From Planctomycetaceae bacterium (GTDB lineage Bacteria > Planctomycetota > Planctomycetia > Pirellulales > Pirellulaceae), in the NCBI GenBank assembly GCA_024642765.1, contig JAHEAM010000003.1, forward strand, positions 1 through 29,863: 29,863 nucleotides of DNA, written 5' to 3'. Of the stretch, positions 16,868 to 25,195 are shown piece by piece; within the stretch, counting starts at the first letter, position 1, and each line of letters starts with the position of its first letter. Made by a program: the position numbers and the translations under genes. Below the pieces are notes generated by a model, which saw nothing but the letters and a program-made list of their open reading frames with translations, was not told the DNA's origin and ran no database searches.

Positions 16868-17947
16868 ATGAGTATCGCCATCGTTACTGGGTCTGCTGGA
16901 CTCATTGGCTCCGAAGCAACTCGCCATTTCGCCAACCAAGGAATGACTGTTGTCGGAATCGACAACAATATGCGTCAAGAGTTTTTTGGAGCAGAGGCAT
17001 CGACGAATTGGCAGCGAAGTCAATTGCAAACTGAACTCGGAAACCGCTACGAGCATAACGATATTGACATTCGGGAGATGGATTCGATCGAAAAAGTCTT
17101 CAAAAAGTTTGGCAACAATATCGAGTTAATTGTTCATGCCGCGGCGCAACCTTCTCACGATTGGGCGGCTCGTGCTCCGCATATCGACTTTTCCGTCAAT
17201 GCAAACGGCACACTGAATATGTTGGAAGCCACTCGCCAGCATTCGCCTGACGCTGTTTTTATCTTTACTTCGACTAATAAAGTCTATGGAGACACGCCGA
17301 ATCGCTTGCCACTAATCGAAAACGAAACACGCTGGGAAATCGATCCGCAGCACTCATACGTGAACGGCATTCCAGAAGACATGTCAATTGACCATTGCTT
17401 GCACAGCCTGTTTGGCGCAAGCAAGGTGGCAGCCGACGTCTTGACGCAAGAATATGGACGTTATTTTGGGATGAAGACCGGAGTGTTTCGAGGCGGTTGT
17501 TTGACTGGCCCAAATCATAGCGGTACTCAGTTGCATGGTTTTTTGGCCTATCTGATGAAATGCACCGTCACAGGCGTGCCCTACAAGGTTTTTGGGTATC
17601 GGGGCAAACAAGTGCGCGATAATATTCACAGCTACGACTTGATCCAAGCCTTCGAACATTTCTTTCGAGCGCCACGTTCGGGTGAAGTCTACAATATTGG
17701 CGGTAGTCGCTTTAGCCATTGTTCCATGCATGAAGCCATTGAAATATGCGAACGAATTGCGGAGCGCCCTCTCGAACGAACTTATGTTGAAGACAATCGA
17801 ATCGGTGACCACATTTGGTATGTCAGTGACGTTTCGAAGTTCAAGAACCATTTCCCGGATTGGAATCTGACAAAGAACATCGATTCGATCTTGAAGGAGA
17901 TCTTTGAGGCCAACGTTGAACGTTGGAGTGAAGGCGTCGGTGTATGA
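16868..17947 (+). CDS. NAD-dependent epimerase/dehydratase, CDP-paratose 2-epimerase-like
   Basis: This 359-residue extended-SDR protein probably modifies a nucleotide sugar for surface polysaccharide. The N terminus has the NAD(P) motif TGSAGLIG (residues 7-14). HAAAQPSHDWA, TSTNKVYGDTPN and the C-terminal block FRGGCLTGPNHSG...GKQVRDNIH resemble the CDP-paratose/tyvelose epimerase group, as far as I recall that family. The position that should hold the catalytic Tyr of YxxxK is Phe182 (FGASK, Lys186), encoded by TTT at 17411-17413. It overlaps the next gene by four bases (ATGA), so the two are probably made together. The exact substrate is not determined. Confidence 0.85.
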   Translation: MSIAIVTGSAGLIGSEATRHFANQGMTVVGIDNNMRQEFFGAEASTNWQRSQLQTELGNRYEHNDIDIREMDSIEKVFKKFGNNIELIVHAAAQPSHDWAARAPHIDFSVNANGTLNMLEATRQHSPDAVFIFTSTNKVYGDTPNRLPLIENETRWEIDPQHSYVNGIPEDMSIDHCLHSLFGASKVAADVLTQEYGRYFGMKTGVFRGGCLTGPNHSGTQLHGFLAYLMKCTVTGVPYKVFGYRGKQVRDNIHSYDLIQAFEHFFRAPRSGEVYNIGGSRFSHCSMHEAIEICERIAERPLERTYVEDNRIGDHIWYVSDVSKFKNHFPDWNLTKNIDSILKEIFEANVERWSEGVGV

Positions 17948-18750
17948 TCGACCGCGGCGTTAAAAACCTTTTGGGAATTCAAATTTCAGCAGTCGACTAC
18001 GAAACGGCCGTTGACCGTATTGTTGTAGCCGCTCGAAATCAATTTCCTTTTGGTGTATCGGCTTTGGCCGTGCATGGTGTCATGACGGGAGTTATGGACG
18101 CAACTCACCGCCACCGTTTGAACGCATTAGAAATGGTTGTTCCCGACGGTCAGCCCGTTCGCTGGGGACTCAATTGGTTGCACGGCACAAAGCTCAAAGA
18201 TCGTGTTTATGGACCGACGCTGATGCTTGAGATTTGTCGAGCTGCGGCACAGGCAGGCCTTAAGATTTGTCTGTTTGGTGGAACGGCAGAATTACTTGAG
18301 TTACTGAAACAGCGACTGAATAATCAATTTCCGGTCATTCAAATCGTTGCAACGATTCCTTCAAAGTTCCGTGTCTTGAATCCCGAGGAAAAACAGGTCC
18401 TAATTGATGAGATTCGGAACAGCGGTGCTCAAATAACATTTTGTGGTTTGGGTTGCCCACGTCAGGAAATTTGGGCTTACGAATTCAAGGACGCACTGTC
18501 GATGCCTGTGATCGCTGTGGGGGCCGCGTTCAATTTTCATGCGGGCCAACTCGATCAAGCGCCCAAATGGATGGGACGCGTCGGATTGGAGTGGTTCTAC
18601 CGCCTTATGAAGGAGCCGGTGCGTTTGTGGAGAAGGTATGTCTTGCTCAACCCGTATTATCTTTTCTTGCTCGGATGCCAGGGAATGCGATTACGAAAAT
18701 TCGATCCGAAGGATTGTCGTATCCCAACCCAAGAGGTTCTTTACGGTTAA
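17944..18750 (+). CDS. WecG/TagA/CpsF family (GT26) glycosyltransferase
   Basis: GT26 enzymes transfer a sugar (e.g. ManNAc or ManNAcA) onto a lipid-linked glycan intermediate at the cytoplasmic membrane face. The 268-residue product has the family blocks: VVPDGQPVRWG (catalytic Asp region), RVYGPTLM, KICLFGGTAE (nucleotide-sugar fold), FCGLGCPRQEIW and the C-terminal PKWMGRVGLEWFYRLMKEPVR, a membrane-associating amphipathic appendage typical of TagA. It starts at ATG 17944 inside the upstream epimerase stop (ATGA overlap). The pairing suggests the epimerase makes a sugar nucleotide for this transferase. Other polysaccharide genes are absent nearby. Confidence 0.93.
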   Translation: MIDRGVKNLLGIQISAVDYETAVDRIVVAARNQFPFGVSALAVHGVMTGVMDATHRHRLNALEMVVPDGQPVRWGLNWLHGTKLKDRVYGPTLMLEICRAAAQAGLKICLFGGTAELLELLKQRLNNQFPVIQIVATIPSKFRVLNPEEKQVLIDEIRNSGAQITFCGLGCPRQEIWAYEFKDALSMPVIAVGAAFNFHAGQLDQAPKWMGRVGLEWFYRLMKEPVRLWRRYVLLNPYYLFLLGCQGMRLRKFDPKDCRIPTQEVLYG

Positions 18751-18877
18751 AATGCTCGGTTTTCCCGACATTGAGATAATTCTTTGATTCTCGATCGAAT
18801 TGCAGTTGCCCTCACGCATCGAATCGAAAAAAATACGCTTGTTTTGGTTCGCTCAACATTTGCCAAGGATCTTTTGG

Positions 18878-19273
18878 ATGCTGCGTACGTTTCTTCGGTC
18901 TAAAATTCATCGTGCAACGGTAACTCAAGCCGACTTGAACTACGAAGGTAGCATCATGATTGACCAAGAGTTAATCGATGCCGCCGAGTTACTGCCGTTT
19001 GAGAAAGTCGAGATTTACAATGTCTCGAATGGCAACCGTTTTGCAACGTACGTGATTTCAGGCACGCGTGGTAGCGGCGTCATCTGCTTGAACGGCGCAG
19101 CGGCTCGCATGGTTTCTGTTGGGGATCTCGTCATCATTTGTTGCTATGGCCAACTGAACGACGAGGAAATCGAATCGCATACTGCCGCAGTTGTCATGGT
19201 TGACCAAATGAATCGAGTCACGTCAGTCGATCATCGCCCAGCGTGTGCTGAAACTCCAATCAATTATGAATGA
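18878..19273 (+). CDS. panD: Aspartate 1-decarboxylase (PanD) proenzyme
   Basis: PanD decarboxylates L-aspartate to beta-alanine for pantothenate and CoA synthesis. The 131-residue product is a pyruvoyl-dependent proenzyme. Self-cleavage is expected between Gly24 and Ser25 in NYEGSIMID, giving the pyruvoyl group on the alpha chain. Lys9 (LRSKIHRATVT), the SGTRGSG loop and NGAAARMVSVGD are conserved family features. The frame stays open upstream to 18800, but AGGA at 18866-18869, eight bases before ATG 18878, and the family N terminus (MLRTFLRSKIH) fix the start. Its stop is only six bases from the stop of the convergent amidohydrolase gene. Confidence 0.97.
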   Translation: MLRTFLRSKIHRATVTQADLNYEGSIMIDQELIDAAELLPFEKVEIYNVSNGNRFATYVISGTRGSGVICLNGAAARMVSVGDLVIICCYGQLNDEEIESHTAAVVMVDQMNRVTSVDHRPACAETPINYE

Positions 19274-19279
19274 GAGATT

Positions 19280-20515
19280 TTATTTCGCTGATGGAGTTTC
19301 TTTTTGCTGGATGAATTGCTCGTATTTGCCTTGAAGGCAAGGAAACAACCGAAGGGCATTTTGGAAATAGATTTTTTTCAAGACGTCCTCTTCCAGATCA
19401 AGTCCATCGATAAACCACAGGCCTTGAGGTGGCGGTTGTTTCTCGCTGTACCGAAAATACTCATCGGAGGTCTCTAAAAATCGCCAGTAATACCCCAGCC
19501 TTTCGCTTACCCATGGTCCATCAGTTCCAAACAAAATCCGATTTGCGTAACGTGTCATAAAATCGCGACTCTGTCTAGGCTTTCTACCTAACTCAGCGAT
19601 CCGCGAGGAAATATCTACTGAAAGGTTTGGATAACGGTCCAACCATGTTGCAACCATCTGAAGATCTTCCGAATTGTTGGCGACGTGCGCCCCGATAAAT
19701 TGAGTCTTTGGGTGGCGCTCAATCACTCGGTTTCTTGCGGAAATCAATTCGTCGCGAGTTGGAAAATCACCACCATGAAAACTCCAATCTGGATGACGAA
19801 GCAGTTCTTCTGCCCGTTCGTTTGTAGTGTCAATCGGATCAAAAAACGCGGCAGGGTCTGCAGTGTGTATTACGACAGGCATGTTGAGTTCCGCACATGT
19901 CTCCCAGATCGGATCGAATCGTTCATCATCGATTTTGATGAGCTGACCGTTAGCATCTCGGAATCCCAAACCGAATTGTTTGAAGAATTTCAATCCGATA
20001 CAGCCTCGATCTTGCGCGGCCTTGAGTTGTTCGACAACCGTGTGAACGAATGCGGGCTGATTGACCGCCCATTTCGAATATTCGGTGTTTCCAGCGTTGC
20101 CTTTGAAATCAATATGCACCAGAACTCCAAACCGGTCCGCAATATTCCCACCCAATAATTTCAAATGTTCATCTTCAGCACCTAGAGTTGCATCCAAGCT
20201 CAGGCAAATCGCGATATTGTTCTGATCCATCACCTCGGTAACATAGCGTTCAACGAATTCGCGTCTGCCCTGTGTTTTGAAACGAAAATGCGCGTGTGCG
20301 TCAATGCACGGATAACAACTGGCGGTCAATAATGTGGTCGCAACTACCAACTTAGGCTGCGGTATGTAGTCGCGAATCTCGATAGATTTCTTGCGAACGT
20401 CGTCTTGTCCCAAAACGTCGCTCAACGGCAAAGCCAGCAAAAGCAGCGCACCACAGACGAACACAAATCTGTGAGTTTTTCGAACTAGGTTGGTTTCAAA
20501 AAATTTCCAAATCAT
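19280..20515 (-). CDS. Exported amidohydrolase-family (amidohydrolase 2) metal-dependent hydrolase
   Basis: The 411-residue product starts with a signal peptide (hydrophobic core VFVCGALLLLALPLSDVLGQ). A TIM-barrel hydrolase of the amidohydrolase-2/COG2159 type follows. Likely metal and catalytic residues are the HxH in IDAHAHFRF, Lys in GLKFFKQFG, His in VVIHTADP, His in FIGAHVANN and Asp in LFGTDGPW. Related enzymes hydrolyse or decarboxylate cyclic and aromatic acids; the substrate here is unknown. An in-frame TTG at 20527 is possible, but ATG 20515 gives a well-shaped signal peptide. It is convergent with panD and divergent from the gene at 20701. Confidence 0.85.
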   Translation of the reverse strand: MIWKFFETNLVRKTHRFVFVCGALLLLALPLSDVLGQDDVRKKSIEIRDYIPQPKLVVATTLLTASCYPCIDAHAHFRFKTQGRREFVERYVTEVMDQNNIAICLSLDATLGAEDEHLKLLGGNIADRFGVLVHIDFKGNAGNTEYSKWAVNQPAFVHTVVEQLKAAQDRGCIGLKFFKQFGLGFRDANGQLIKIDDERFDPIWETCAELNMPVVIHTADPAAFFDPIDTTNERAEELLRHPDWSFHGGDFPTRDELISARNRVIERHPKTQFIGAHVANNSEDLQMVATWLDRYPNLSVDISSRIAELGRKPRQSRDFMTRYANRILFGTDGPWVSERLGYYWRFLETSDEYFRYSEKQPPPQGLWFIDGLDLEEDVLKKIYFQNALRLFPCLQGKYEQFIQQKETPSAK

Positions 20516-20700
20516 TGTCGCTAACAAATAGAGTCTATGTTTTCATTACGGTGCTAGATAAACCTAGCGATCATTCCGAGTTTACCAAATTCTGCTACTG
20601 ATTGTCGTTTCTTGTTCGTTAGCTGTCGTTTGTTGTACGAAACACAATCCGTTACAATTTGCTTTGGCAAGGCTATGACTCAACTCAAGATGAGCTACCG

Positions 20701-21435
20701 ATGTACAAGATGGCTTCAACAGCTGCAATTGGAGGGCATGTGGTGTTTGTTTTTTTGTGCCTGTTCTTATTTCTGTCCGCTCAGGAACTGCCCGCCTACC
20801 AAGCGACAAAACCGCTAGGCGCAACGAAGATCCAAGATGCTCAGAATGATTCGATCGCGTCGATCAAGGCCTTGCGGCGTGACTTGGACGCATTTCGCGA
20901 AAAGATTCGCTCGGCTGACATTCGTATGCTGCAGCAGGCCGCAACATTCGATTTGATTTGTCTGTACTACCGAATACTGCAACACGATGACTACGCGGGC
21001 AACCAGCGATTGCAAGGTTTGCGTGCTCAAACCGTATCTGTGCTGAAGGACACGTTGCAACAATTCAAACGATATACGCAAAAAGAAGCTCGTTCAGCGA
21101 CGTTTTCGCGTTCCGAGAATTCGGAATGGAGTCAATCCGAAATGCAAGCCGAAGAAACGCTCGCGCTTCAATGTCATGAATGGCACAGTCGCTATTCGCG
21201 TCGCCTCATGTTGGGACCTTTGACTTCGATCGGTGCGATTCCTGCCAACTTCGGTCCCACATTTGATTATCAGTCCTTAGTTGCCTTGATCGAAGCCACC
21301 GTGCAACCGAATATTTGGCGAACGGCTGGCGGAGAGGCGACAATTGGTGTTCACGACCCGGCGATTGCGCTTGTTATCTTCGCACCGTGGAGCGTGCATG
21401 ATGAACTTGAGGATTTGCTTCTGCAATTGCGTTGA
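20701..21435 (+). CDS. Exported hypothetical protein with C-terminal 'LIE-P-W' module
   Basis: The 244-residue product has a signal peptide or anchor (core GGHVVFVFLCLFLFLSA, then Q). A helical region (~35-150, rich in Lys/Arg/Gln, partly coiled-coil-like) follows. The C-terminal module spans ~192-244: SLVALIEATVQPNIW, GGEATI, then a strand and the helix VHDELEDLLLQLR. I recall very similar modules (LI..I...P..W....GG.G.I, ending ...LL..LR) in many planctomycete proteins; they resemble short alpha-beta domains of secretin type. Function unknown. The convergent neighbour at 21623-23395 carries a related module. ATG 20701 is chosen over an upstream TTG; ATG 20710 is also possible. Confidence 0.7.
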   Translation: MYKMASTAAIGGHVVFVFLCLFLFLSAQELPAYQATKPLGATKIQDAQNDSIASIKALRRDLDAFREKIRSADIRMLQQAATFDLICLYYRILQHDDYAGNQRLQGLRAQTVSVLKDTLQQFKRYTQKEARSATFSRSENSEWSQSEMQAEETLALQCHEWHSRYSRRLMLGPLTSIGAIPANFGPTFDYQSLVALIEATVQPNIWRTAGGEATIGVHDPAIALVIFAPWSVHDELEDLLLQLR

Positions 21436-21525
21436 GAATGGTTTACTACAATTTGGTAATTGGTGATACCATACAGGGTACGCAGTCTAGGGTTTGAAGA
21501 ACACGAATCCGAAAATCAATCTTCC

Positions 21526-21599
21526 GCGCACTTGCTTGCTACAGGAATCTGAATTGATTCCCAAAAATTCAAAATCGCCGAGCAAGCAAGCGTGAGCGC
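21526..21599. terminator. Nested inverted repeat between convergent genes, possible bidirectional terminator
   Basis: CTTGCTTGCT (21531-21540) and AGCAAGCAAG (21581-21590) form a perfect 10-bp stem. Inside its 40-base loop a second stem, GGAATC (21544-21549) / GATTCC (21556-21561), closes a 6-base loop. Outside it GCGC (21526-21529) can pair with GCGC (21596-21599). Short AAAATC/GATTTT stretches flank both sides. It lies 24 bases past the stop of the minus-strand gene and about 90 past the plus-strand one, so a bidirectional terminator is the simplest reading. Confidence 0.45.
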
Positions 21600-21622
21600 A
21601 GAAGATTTTAATTGGCTGAAAG

Positions 21623-23395
21623 CTAGTCTCCCCTGATATCGCGAAAAAGTTCGCGTTTATTTGCTTCATTCGTTTGCTTGACTAATTGATTGATGCTCGA
21701 AGAATTAACCCGTTCAAATTGAATTTCATTAACCCATTTCGAGGCGGGACAATCAATGCCTCCACTAACGCCGACGAGGGAATGCATGATTCTCTTTTGT
21801 CCATTACGAACCGTTTTCGTTTTGTGGTTCATAACCGAAACGACTTCTTTGGCGACGCCGACCGATTCAATTGGAAAAACCAAATCGCCAGGTTTGTGTG
21901 CAACACCAAAATAACTCATTTGCCAGCCAACCTGTTTGTCGAAGCCCTCACGTTTGATGACAGAACAGACGATTGCAAAGTCGAAGACGTTACGCAATTG
22001 GTTGTAAATCGGGTATTCGAGCGCCAATTCTTCGAAGTTCTTGGTGAAGTCTTCCGCAAATTGTTTGGTTGGACCAACAGCGTTACCGGTGTGAATCCGA
22101 TTGCCTTGTGCGTCGAGTAATTCTGTTTCGCTGAGGACTTTGACGCCTGTTCCATTGAATTCGAACACGGTTCGCGATTTGTTTGTCGAAATCCCGTCAT
22201 AGTCGAGCGTAAACCACCAGCGTGCGACATCCAACGGCAGCGGATTTTCGCCCAAGCTCTCAGCGGCGCGATCGAGATAGCTGGGGACTTTTGCTCGAGT
22301 AGTTTCGATTCCCATTCCCAACAGCTTCATACGATAGTCGGCTTCCACGAGAATTCGTGCCGAGGTCGACTGATCCGGCAGTCCGAAGACCTCGATATCT
22401 TGCATTCCCAAGGATTTTTGAAGTTCTGCGCGCCATTGCTTTCCATTCAATTTTGAAGTTTCTAGGAATTGTTGAGTTGCGGCAAGGTTTTCTTGTCGAG
22501 GTGTGATTGAACAACCAAAACGCCCTTCACCAAAGAACACGCTTCGCAAGCAATTCACAAAATCGTCAACTTGTAAAACGGGTCTCCCTGTTTCCGTGTT
22601 TACCGCGACGCCTTCGTCGGAAATTTGCCAGGGCCCTGCCGGACCGGCGATCAAAATATCTCGGTTTTCAACGTCGACGATTAGATACTGGAGGTCGTAG
22701 ATGCCAGCCATAAATTTGAGTTCAAGCGGCAATGGCTCGTGACGCAAGGCACAAGACATGGACTCGCGTTCCAGTTGCAACAGCGAAAGCGTCCGAAGGT
22801 TGCTTTGGCTCATGAAGGTACCCGCATGGGTCTTAGTCAACATCGAATCGAGACTGTCTGACTTGTCAGGTTGGAATCGATGCAAAACGCCAGATGCGTC
22901 AACAAAGACACCGGAGAGGTAAGGTTGAATTGTGCCTTCACCTTGAGTCGCAGACCAGTCATCGGGAGCAATCGTCGACTCAATCAGGCTAATCAACGGT
23001 CGGAAATCGTTCATTGTGATTCCGCCAGCGTTTCCGTCGATTTGTTGCCGCATGCCACGATACAAGTCGTTGGCGGTTCGCGAATACTGCTCGTCAGATG
23101 AAATGCGTGTTAGTGAGTTTGCCATCGCCTCGTGCGATCCCGTTTGCATTTGGGCGGCGGCAAGATTCTGCCAAATCGTATCGGCTTGGCTTCTTGTGGC
23201 TGTATTCGCCATATCGGCGGCAATCGAAAACTCGCCGTTCTTAATTGCGTCGTTGGCCAGGTCCGTTTGGGCGATGGCGCCCGCTGAGCATACCATCAAA
23301 AATAACATGCCAAGGCAGAAGGCGAGCCAGCTATCCCGAATAGACCATAAAAATAATCGCAGCGCGCACTGCGACAAAACAATAGACCGTGACAT
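21623..23395 (-). CDS. Exported planctomycete hypothetical protein, DUF1598-like
   Basis: The product is 590 residues from ATG 23395, which has AGAGG seven bases upstream; the frame stays open to 23548 but that part lacks support. Residues ~1-42 are a long-n-region signal peptide (core FCLGMLFLMVCSAGAIA, then Q). Residues ~45-125 look like short helical (TPR-like) repeats. Residues 131-174 carry a LISLIESTIAPDDW...GEGTI module related to that of the convergent gene. Residues ~345-376 (RILVEADYRMKLLGMGIE...VPSYLD) match my recollection of the planctomycete DUF1598 group. No catalytic motif was seen. I infer an envelope protein of unknown role. Confidence 0.75.
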   Translation of the reverse strand: MSRSIVLSQCALRLFLWSIRDSWLAFCLGMLFLMVCSAGAIAQTDLANDAIKNGEFSIAADMANTATRSQADTIWQNLAAAQMQTGSHEAMANSLTRISSDEQYSRTANDLYRGMRQQIDGNAGGITMNDFRPLISLIESTIAPDDWSATQGEGTIQPYLSGVFVDASGVLHRFQPDKSDSLDSMLTKTHAGTFMSQSNLRTLSLLQLERESMSCALRHEPLPLELKFMAGIYDLQYLIVDVENRDILIAGPAGPWQISDEGVAVNTETGRPVLQVDDFVNCLRSVFFGEGRFGCSITPRQENLAATQQFLETSKLNGKQWRAELQKSLGMQDIEVFGLPDQSTSARILVEADYRMKLLGMGIETTRAKVPSYLDRAAESLGENPLPLDVARWWFTLDYDGISTNKSRTVFEFNGTGVKVLSETELLDAQGNRIHTGNAVGPTKQFAEDFTKNFEELALEYPIYNQLRNVFDFAIVCSVIKREGFDKQVGWQMSYFGVAHKPGDLVFPIESVGVAKEVVSVMNHKTKTVRNGQKRIMHSLVGVSGGIDCPASKWVNEIQFERVNSSSINQLVKQTNEANKRELFRDIRGD

Positions 23396-23531
23396 ACTCG
23401 CACCTCTTGGATTGTTTTTCCTGCCCCGTTCGCATTCTACCGCCCAGGCCAGCGGTAAACAACGAATTCTTTGGCGAATGCTCGCGTTTACACCGAATTC
23501 AGGAGGTTTTTTGGCAAAACGATGCGGCAAA

Positions 23532-24248
23532 CTAAAGTAGGCGTTCAATCAACTTGGCCGAAAGCTGAATGGCTTGGAGAGGAATTTGGTGATAGCCTTG
23601 AAATGCAAAAAAATCGACATGATGTCGTTGTTGCAACAGGTCCCTCAACGCTGTCCCCATTTTGAAGGGCAAGACGGGATCTAAGTAACCGTGGGTTTGA
23701 ACGATATTGCCAGGCTTCGAATTTTCTAAAGCTAGCTTCCAAGCCATTTGATTAATGACGCAACCCGACCAATCAATCAACCCGCCTAATTCAAGACCTG
23801 ATCGTAAAAAAACGTCGGTCATCAACATGGCACCTTGGGAAAAGCCGCCGATGATAATTTGATTCTTTGGCAATTGGTGTTGTTGGCAAAAATGACCGAT
23901 GATCGCCACGATACTTTGGTGGCTGGATTCCAATTCGTCTGGAATGAATTCTGCAATACGGCGCGCTGCTTCTGGTTGCGCAAGGTCTTCGAATTGCGAC
24001 ATGCTAATTGGCCACCAAGCTCGTGAGTCACCACCGAATTCCATTTCAATCGGGGCTGCTGGAAAAACAAACTGAACACCTTCGGCGATCGCCCCGTTGG
24101 CATGAATCATTTCATCAGCGACGGGCACCAGATCGCTTCCAGGCGCTCCGAATCCGTGACATAAAATCACGACACTTTTCGGCGTAGCTGACGATTGTGA
24201 AACGTAGCAATTCAACCCGCCGATCATGGTCCGCGAGAACGTAAGCAT
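23532..24248 (-). CDS. Alpha/beta hydrolase, carboxylesterase/phospholipase family
   Basis: The 238-residue protein belongs to the small carboxylesterase/acyl-thioesterase group (Abhydrolase_2). The oxyanion-hole region is VVILCHGFGAPGSDL. The catalytic triad is readable as Ser137 (GGFSQGAML), Asp190 (HGYLDPVLP) and His220 (FQGYHQIP). Length is standard and there is no signal peptide, so it acts in the cytoplasm on short acyl esters; the natural substrate is unknown. It follows the SDR gene after 66 bases on the same strand and may share a transcript with it. Confidence 0.9.
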   Translation of the reverse strand: MLTFSRTMIGGLNCYVSQSSATPKSVVILCHGFGAPGSDLVPVADEMIHANGAIAEGVQFVFPAAPIEMEFGGDSRAWWPISMSQFEDLAQPEAARRIAEFIPDELESSHQSIVAIIGHFCQQHQLPKNQIIIGGFSQGAMLMTDVFLRSGLELGGLIDWSGCVINQMAWKLALENSKPGNIVQTHGYLDPVLPFKMGTALRDLLQQRHHVDFFAFQGYHQIPLQAIQLSAKLIERLL

Positions 24249-24314
24249 TCGATGAACACTTTCTTGGTAACAATTGTTAGAGATTGAAGACTTTTGGGAT
24301 GCAACGTGGCTTGG

Positions 24315-25121
24315 CTAAGACCCGAATTTGTTTTGGGCCGTTTCTTTCAAGCCAAAGCGAAAGCCGCCGTTGATTTTCCAATTCTGGCCGGAAACAAAGG
24401 ACGCTTTGTCGCTTGCCAAAAAGCATAATGTATCGGCTACATCTTGTGGCGTCCCCCAGCGTCTCATTAATGATTCCGTTTGTGCTCGTTGCTGCCAATA
24501 GACACTGGCTTTGTTTGACCATTCGGTCATAATCCACCCCGGCGATACACAATTGACCCGGACGGAGGGGGCGTATTCTTGCGCAAGGCTTTTCGTAAGA
24601 GCGATAACCGCACCTTTAGTCATTCCAAACAATTGACCACTTTCACCTTCAAATCCCTGGTCCGCTTGGTCCCAACCTATATTCACAATTGAGTAGTGTC
24701 CTGTCGGTTTTGAGCCAGCGGCACGCATTCGCTCTCCTATTTCTCGGCACAAAAGCGTTGTTGCCCGAACGTCGACTTGCCAAAGACGTTCTAGTTTTTT
24801 TTCAAACGGCTCGTTTCGTGCAACTCCGGTTAGGATATCGGCACCAGCGACATTAATCCACGAATCAACTCGACCTTTCCATTTCCAGCATTCTTCAACA
24901 AAGGGTACTAAGGATTCAATGTTCGAAAAATCGCAGGGCAGCATGCAAAGTCGTTCATATTCTGGGTCGATATTTTGGGCGATTAGGTTTAGCTCTGCAG
25001 ATAGAGTACGTCCATGTATCACAACGGACGCACCAGATTCGAAACAGCGCATCGCTGTTGCAGCACCAATTCCAGTACTACTGCCTGTGACGACGACGAC
25101 GCGGTTCGAAAGATCAGACAT
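24315..25121 (-). CDS. SDR-family oxidoreductase with non-canonical active site
   Basis: This 268-residue classical-SDR-sized protein has the NAD(P) motif TGSSTGIG (12-19) and the structural INVAGAD motif. It also has the usual C-terminal block RVNCVSPGWIMTEW and the terminal SGQNWKINGGFRFG. The active site departs from the norm. Where YxxxK is expected it reads FGMTK (Phe165, Lys169), and the strand that usually ends in the catalytic Ser reads IVNIGWDQ. The fold and cofactor site are therefore present but classical Tyr/Ser catalysis is not obvious. It may be a sub-family with altered chemistry or a binding protein. FabG-like function should not be assumed. Confidence 0.85.
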   Translation of the reverse strand: MSDLSNRVVVVTGSSTGIGAATAMRCFESGASVVIHGRTLSAELNLIAQNIDPEYERLCMLPCDFSNIESLVPFVEECWKWKGRVDSWINVAGADILTGVARNEPFEKKLERLWQVDVRATTLLCREIGERMRAAGSKPTGHYSIVNIGWDQADQGFEGESGQLFGMTKGAVIALTKSLAQEYAPSVRVNCVSPGWIMTEWSNKASVYWQQRAQTESLMRRWGTPQDVADTLCFLASDKASFVSGQNWKINGGFRFGLKETAQNKFGS

Positions 25122-25195
25122 AAACTATTAGCGATGGAGCGGTTTGGGTTGAGAATATTGGTTTTGGGGCAACCATGCTTCGACATAAATTTGAG

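Noticed and set aside
16736..17056. Minus-strand 106-codon frame before and into the epimerase gene
   Set aside because: It overlaps the conserved N terminus of the epimerase, has no recognisable motif and no supported start.
18800..18877. N-terminal extension of PanD to 18800
   Set aside because: AGGA is correctly spaced before ATG 18878 and PanD proteins begin exactly at MLRTFLRSKIH, placing Gly24-Ser25 at the usual cleavage position.
20815..21081. Minus-strand frame inside the exported hypothetical gene at 20701-21435
   Set aside because: The plus-strand frame has a signal peptide and a recognisable module; the antisense frame has neither.
23396..23548. N-terminal extension of the DUF1598-like protein to 23548
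   Set aside because: A good ribosome-binding site and a normal signal peptide start at 23395; the extension (His/Arg/Pro-rich) would bury the signal sequence.
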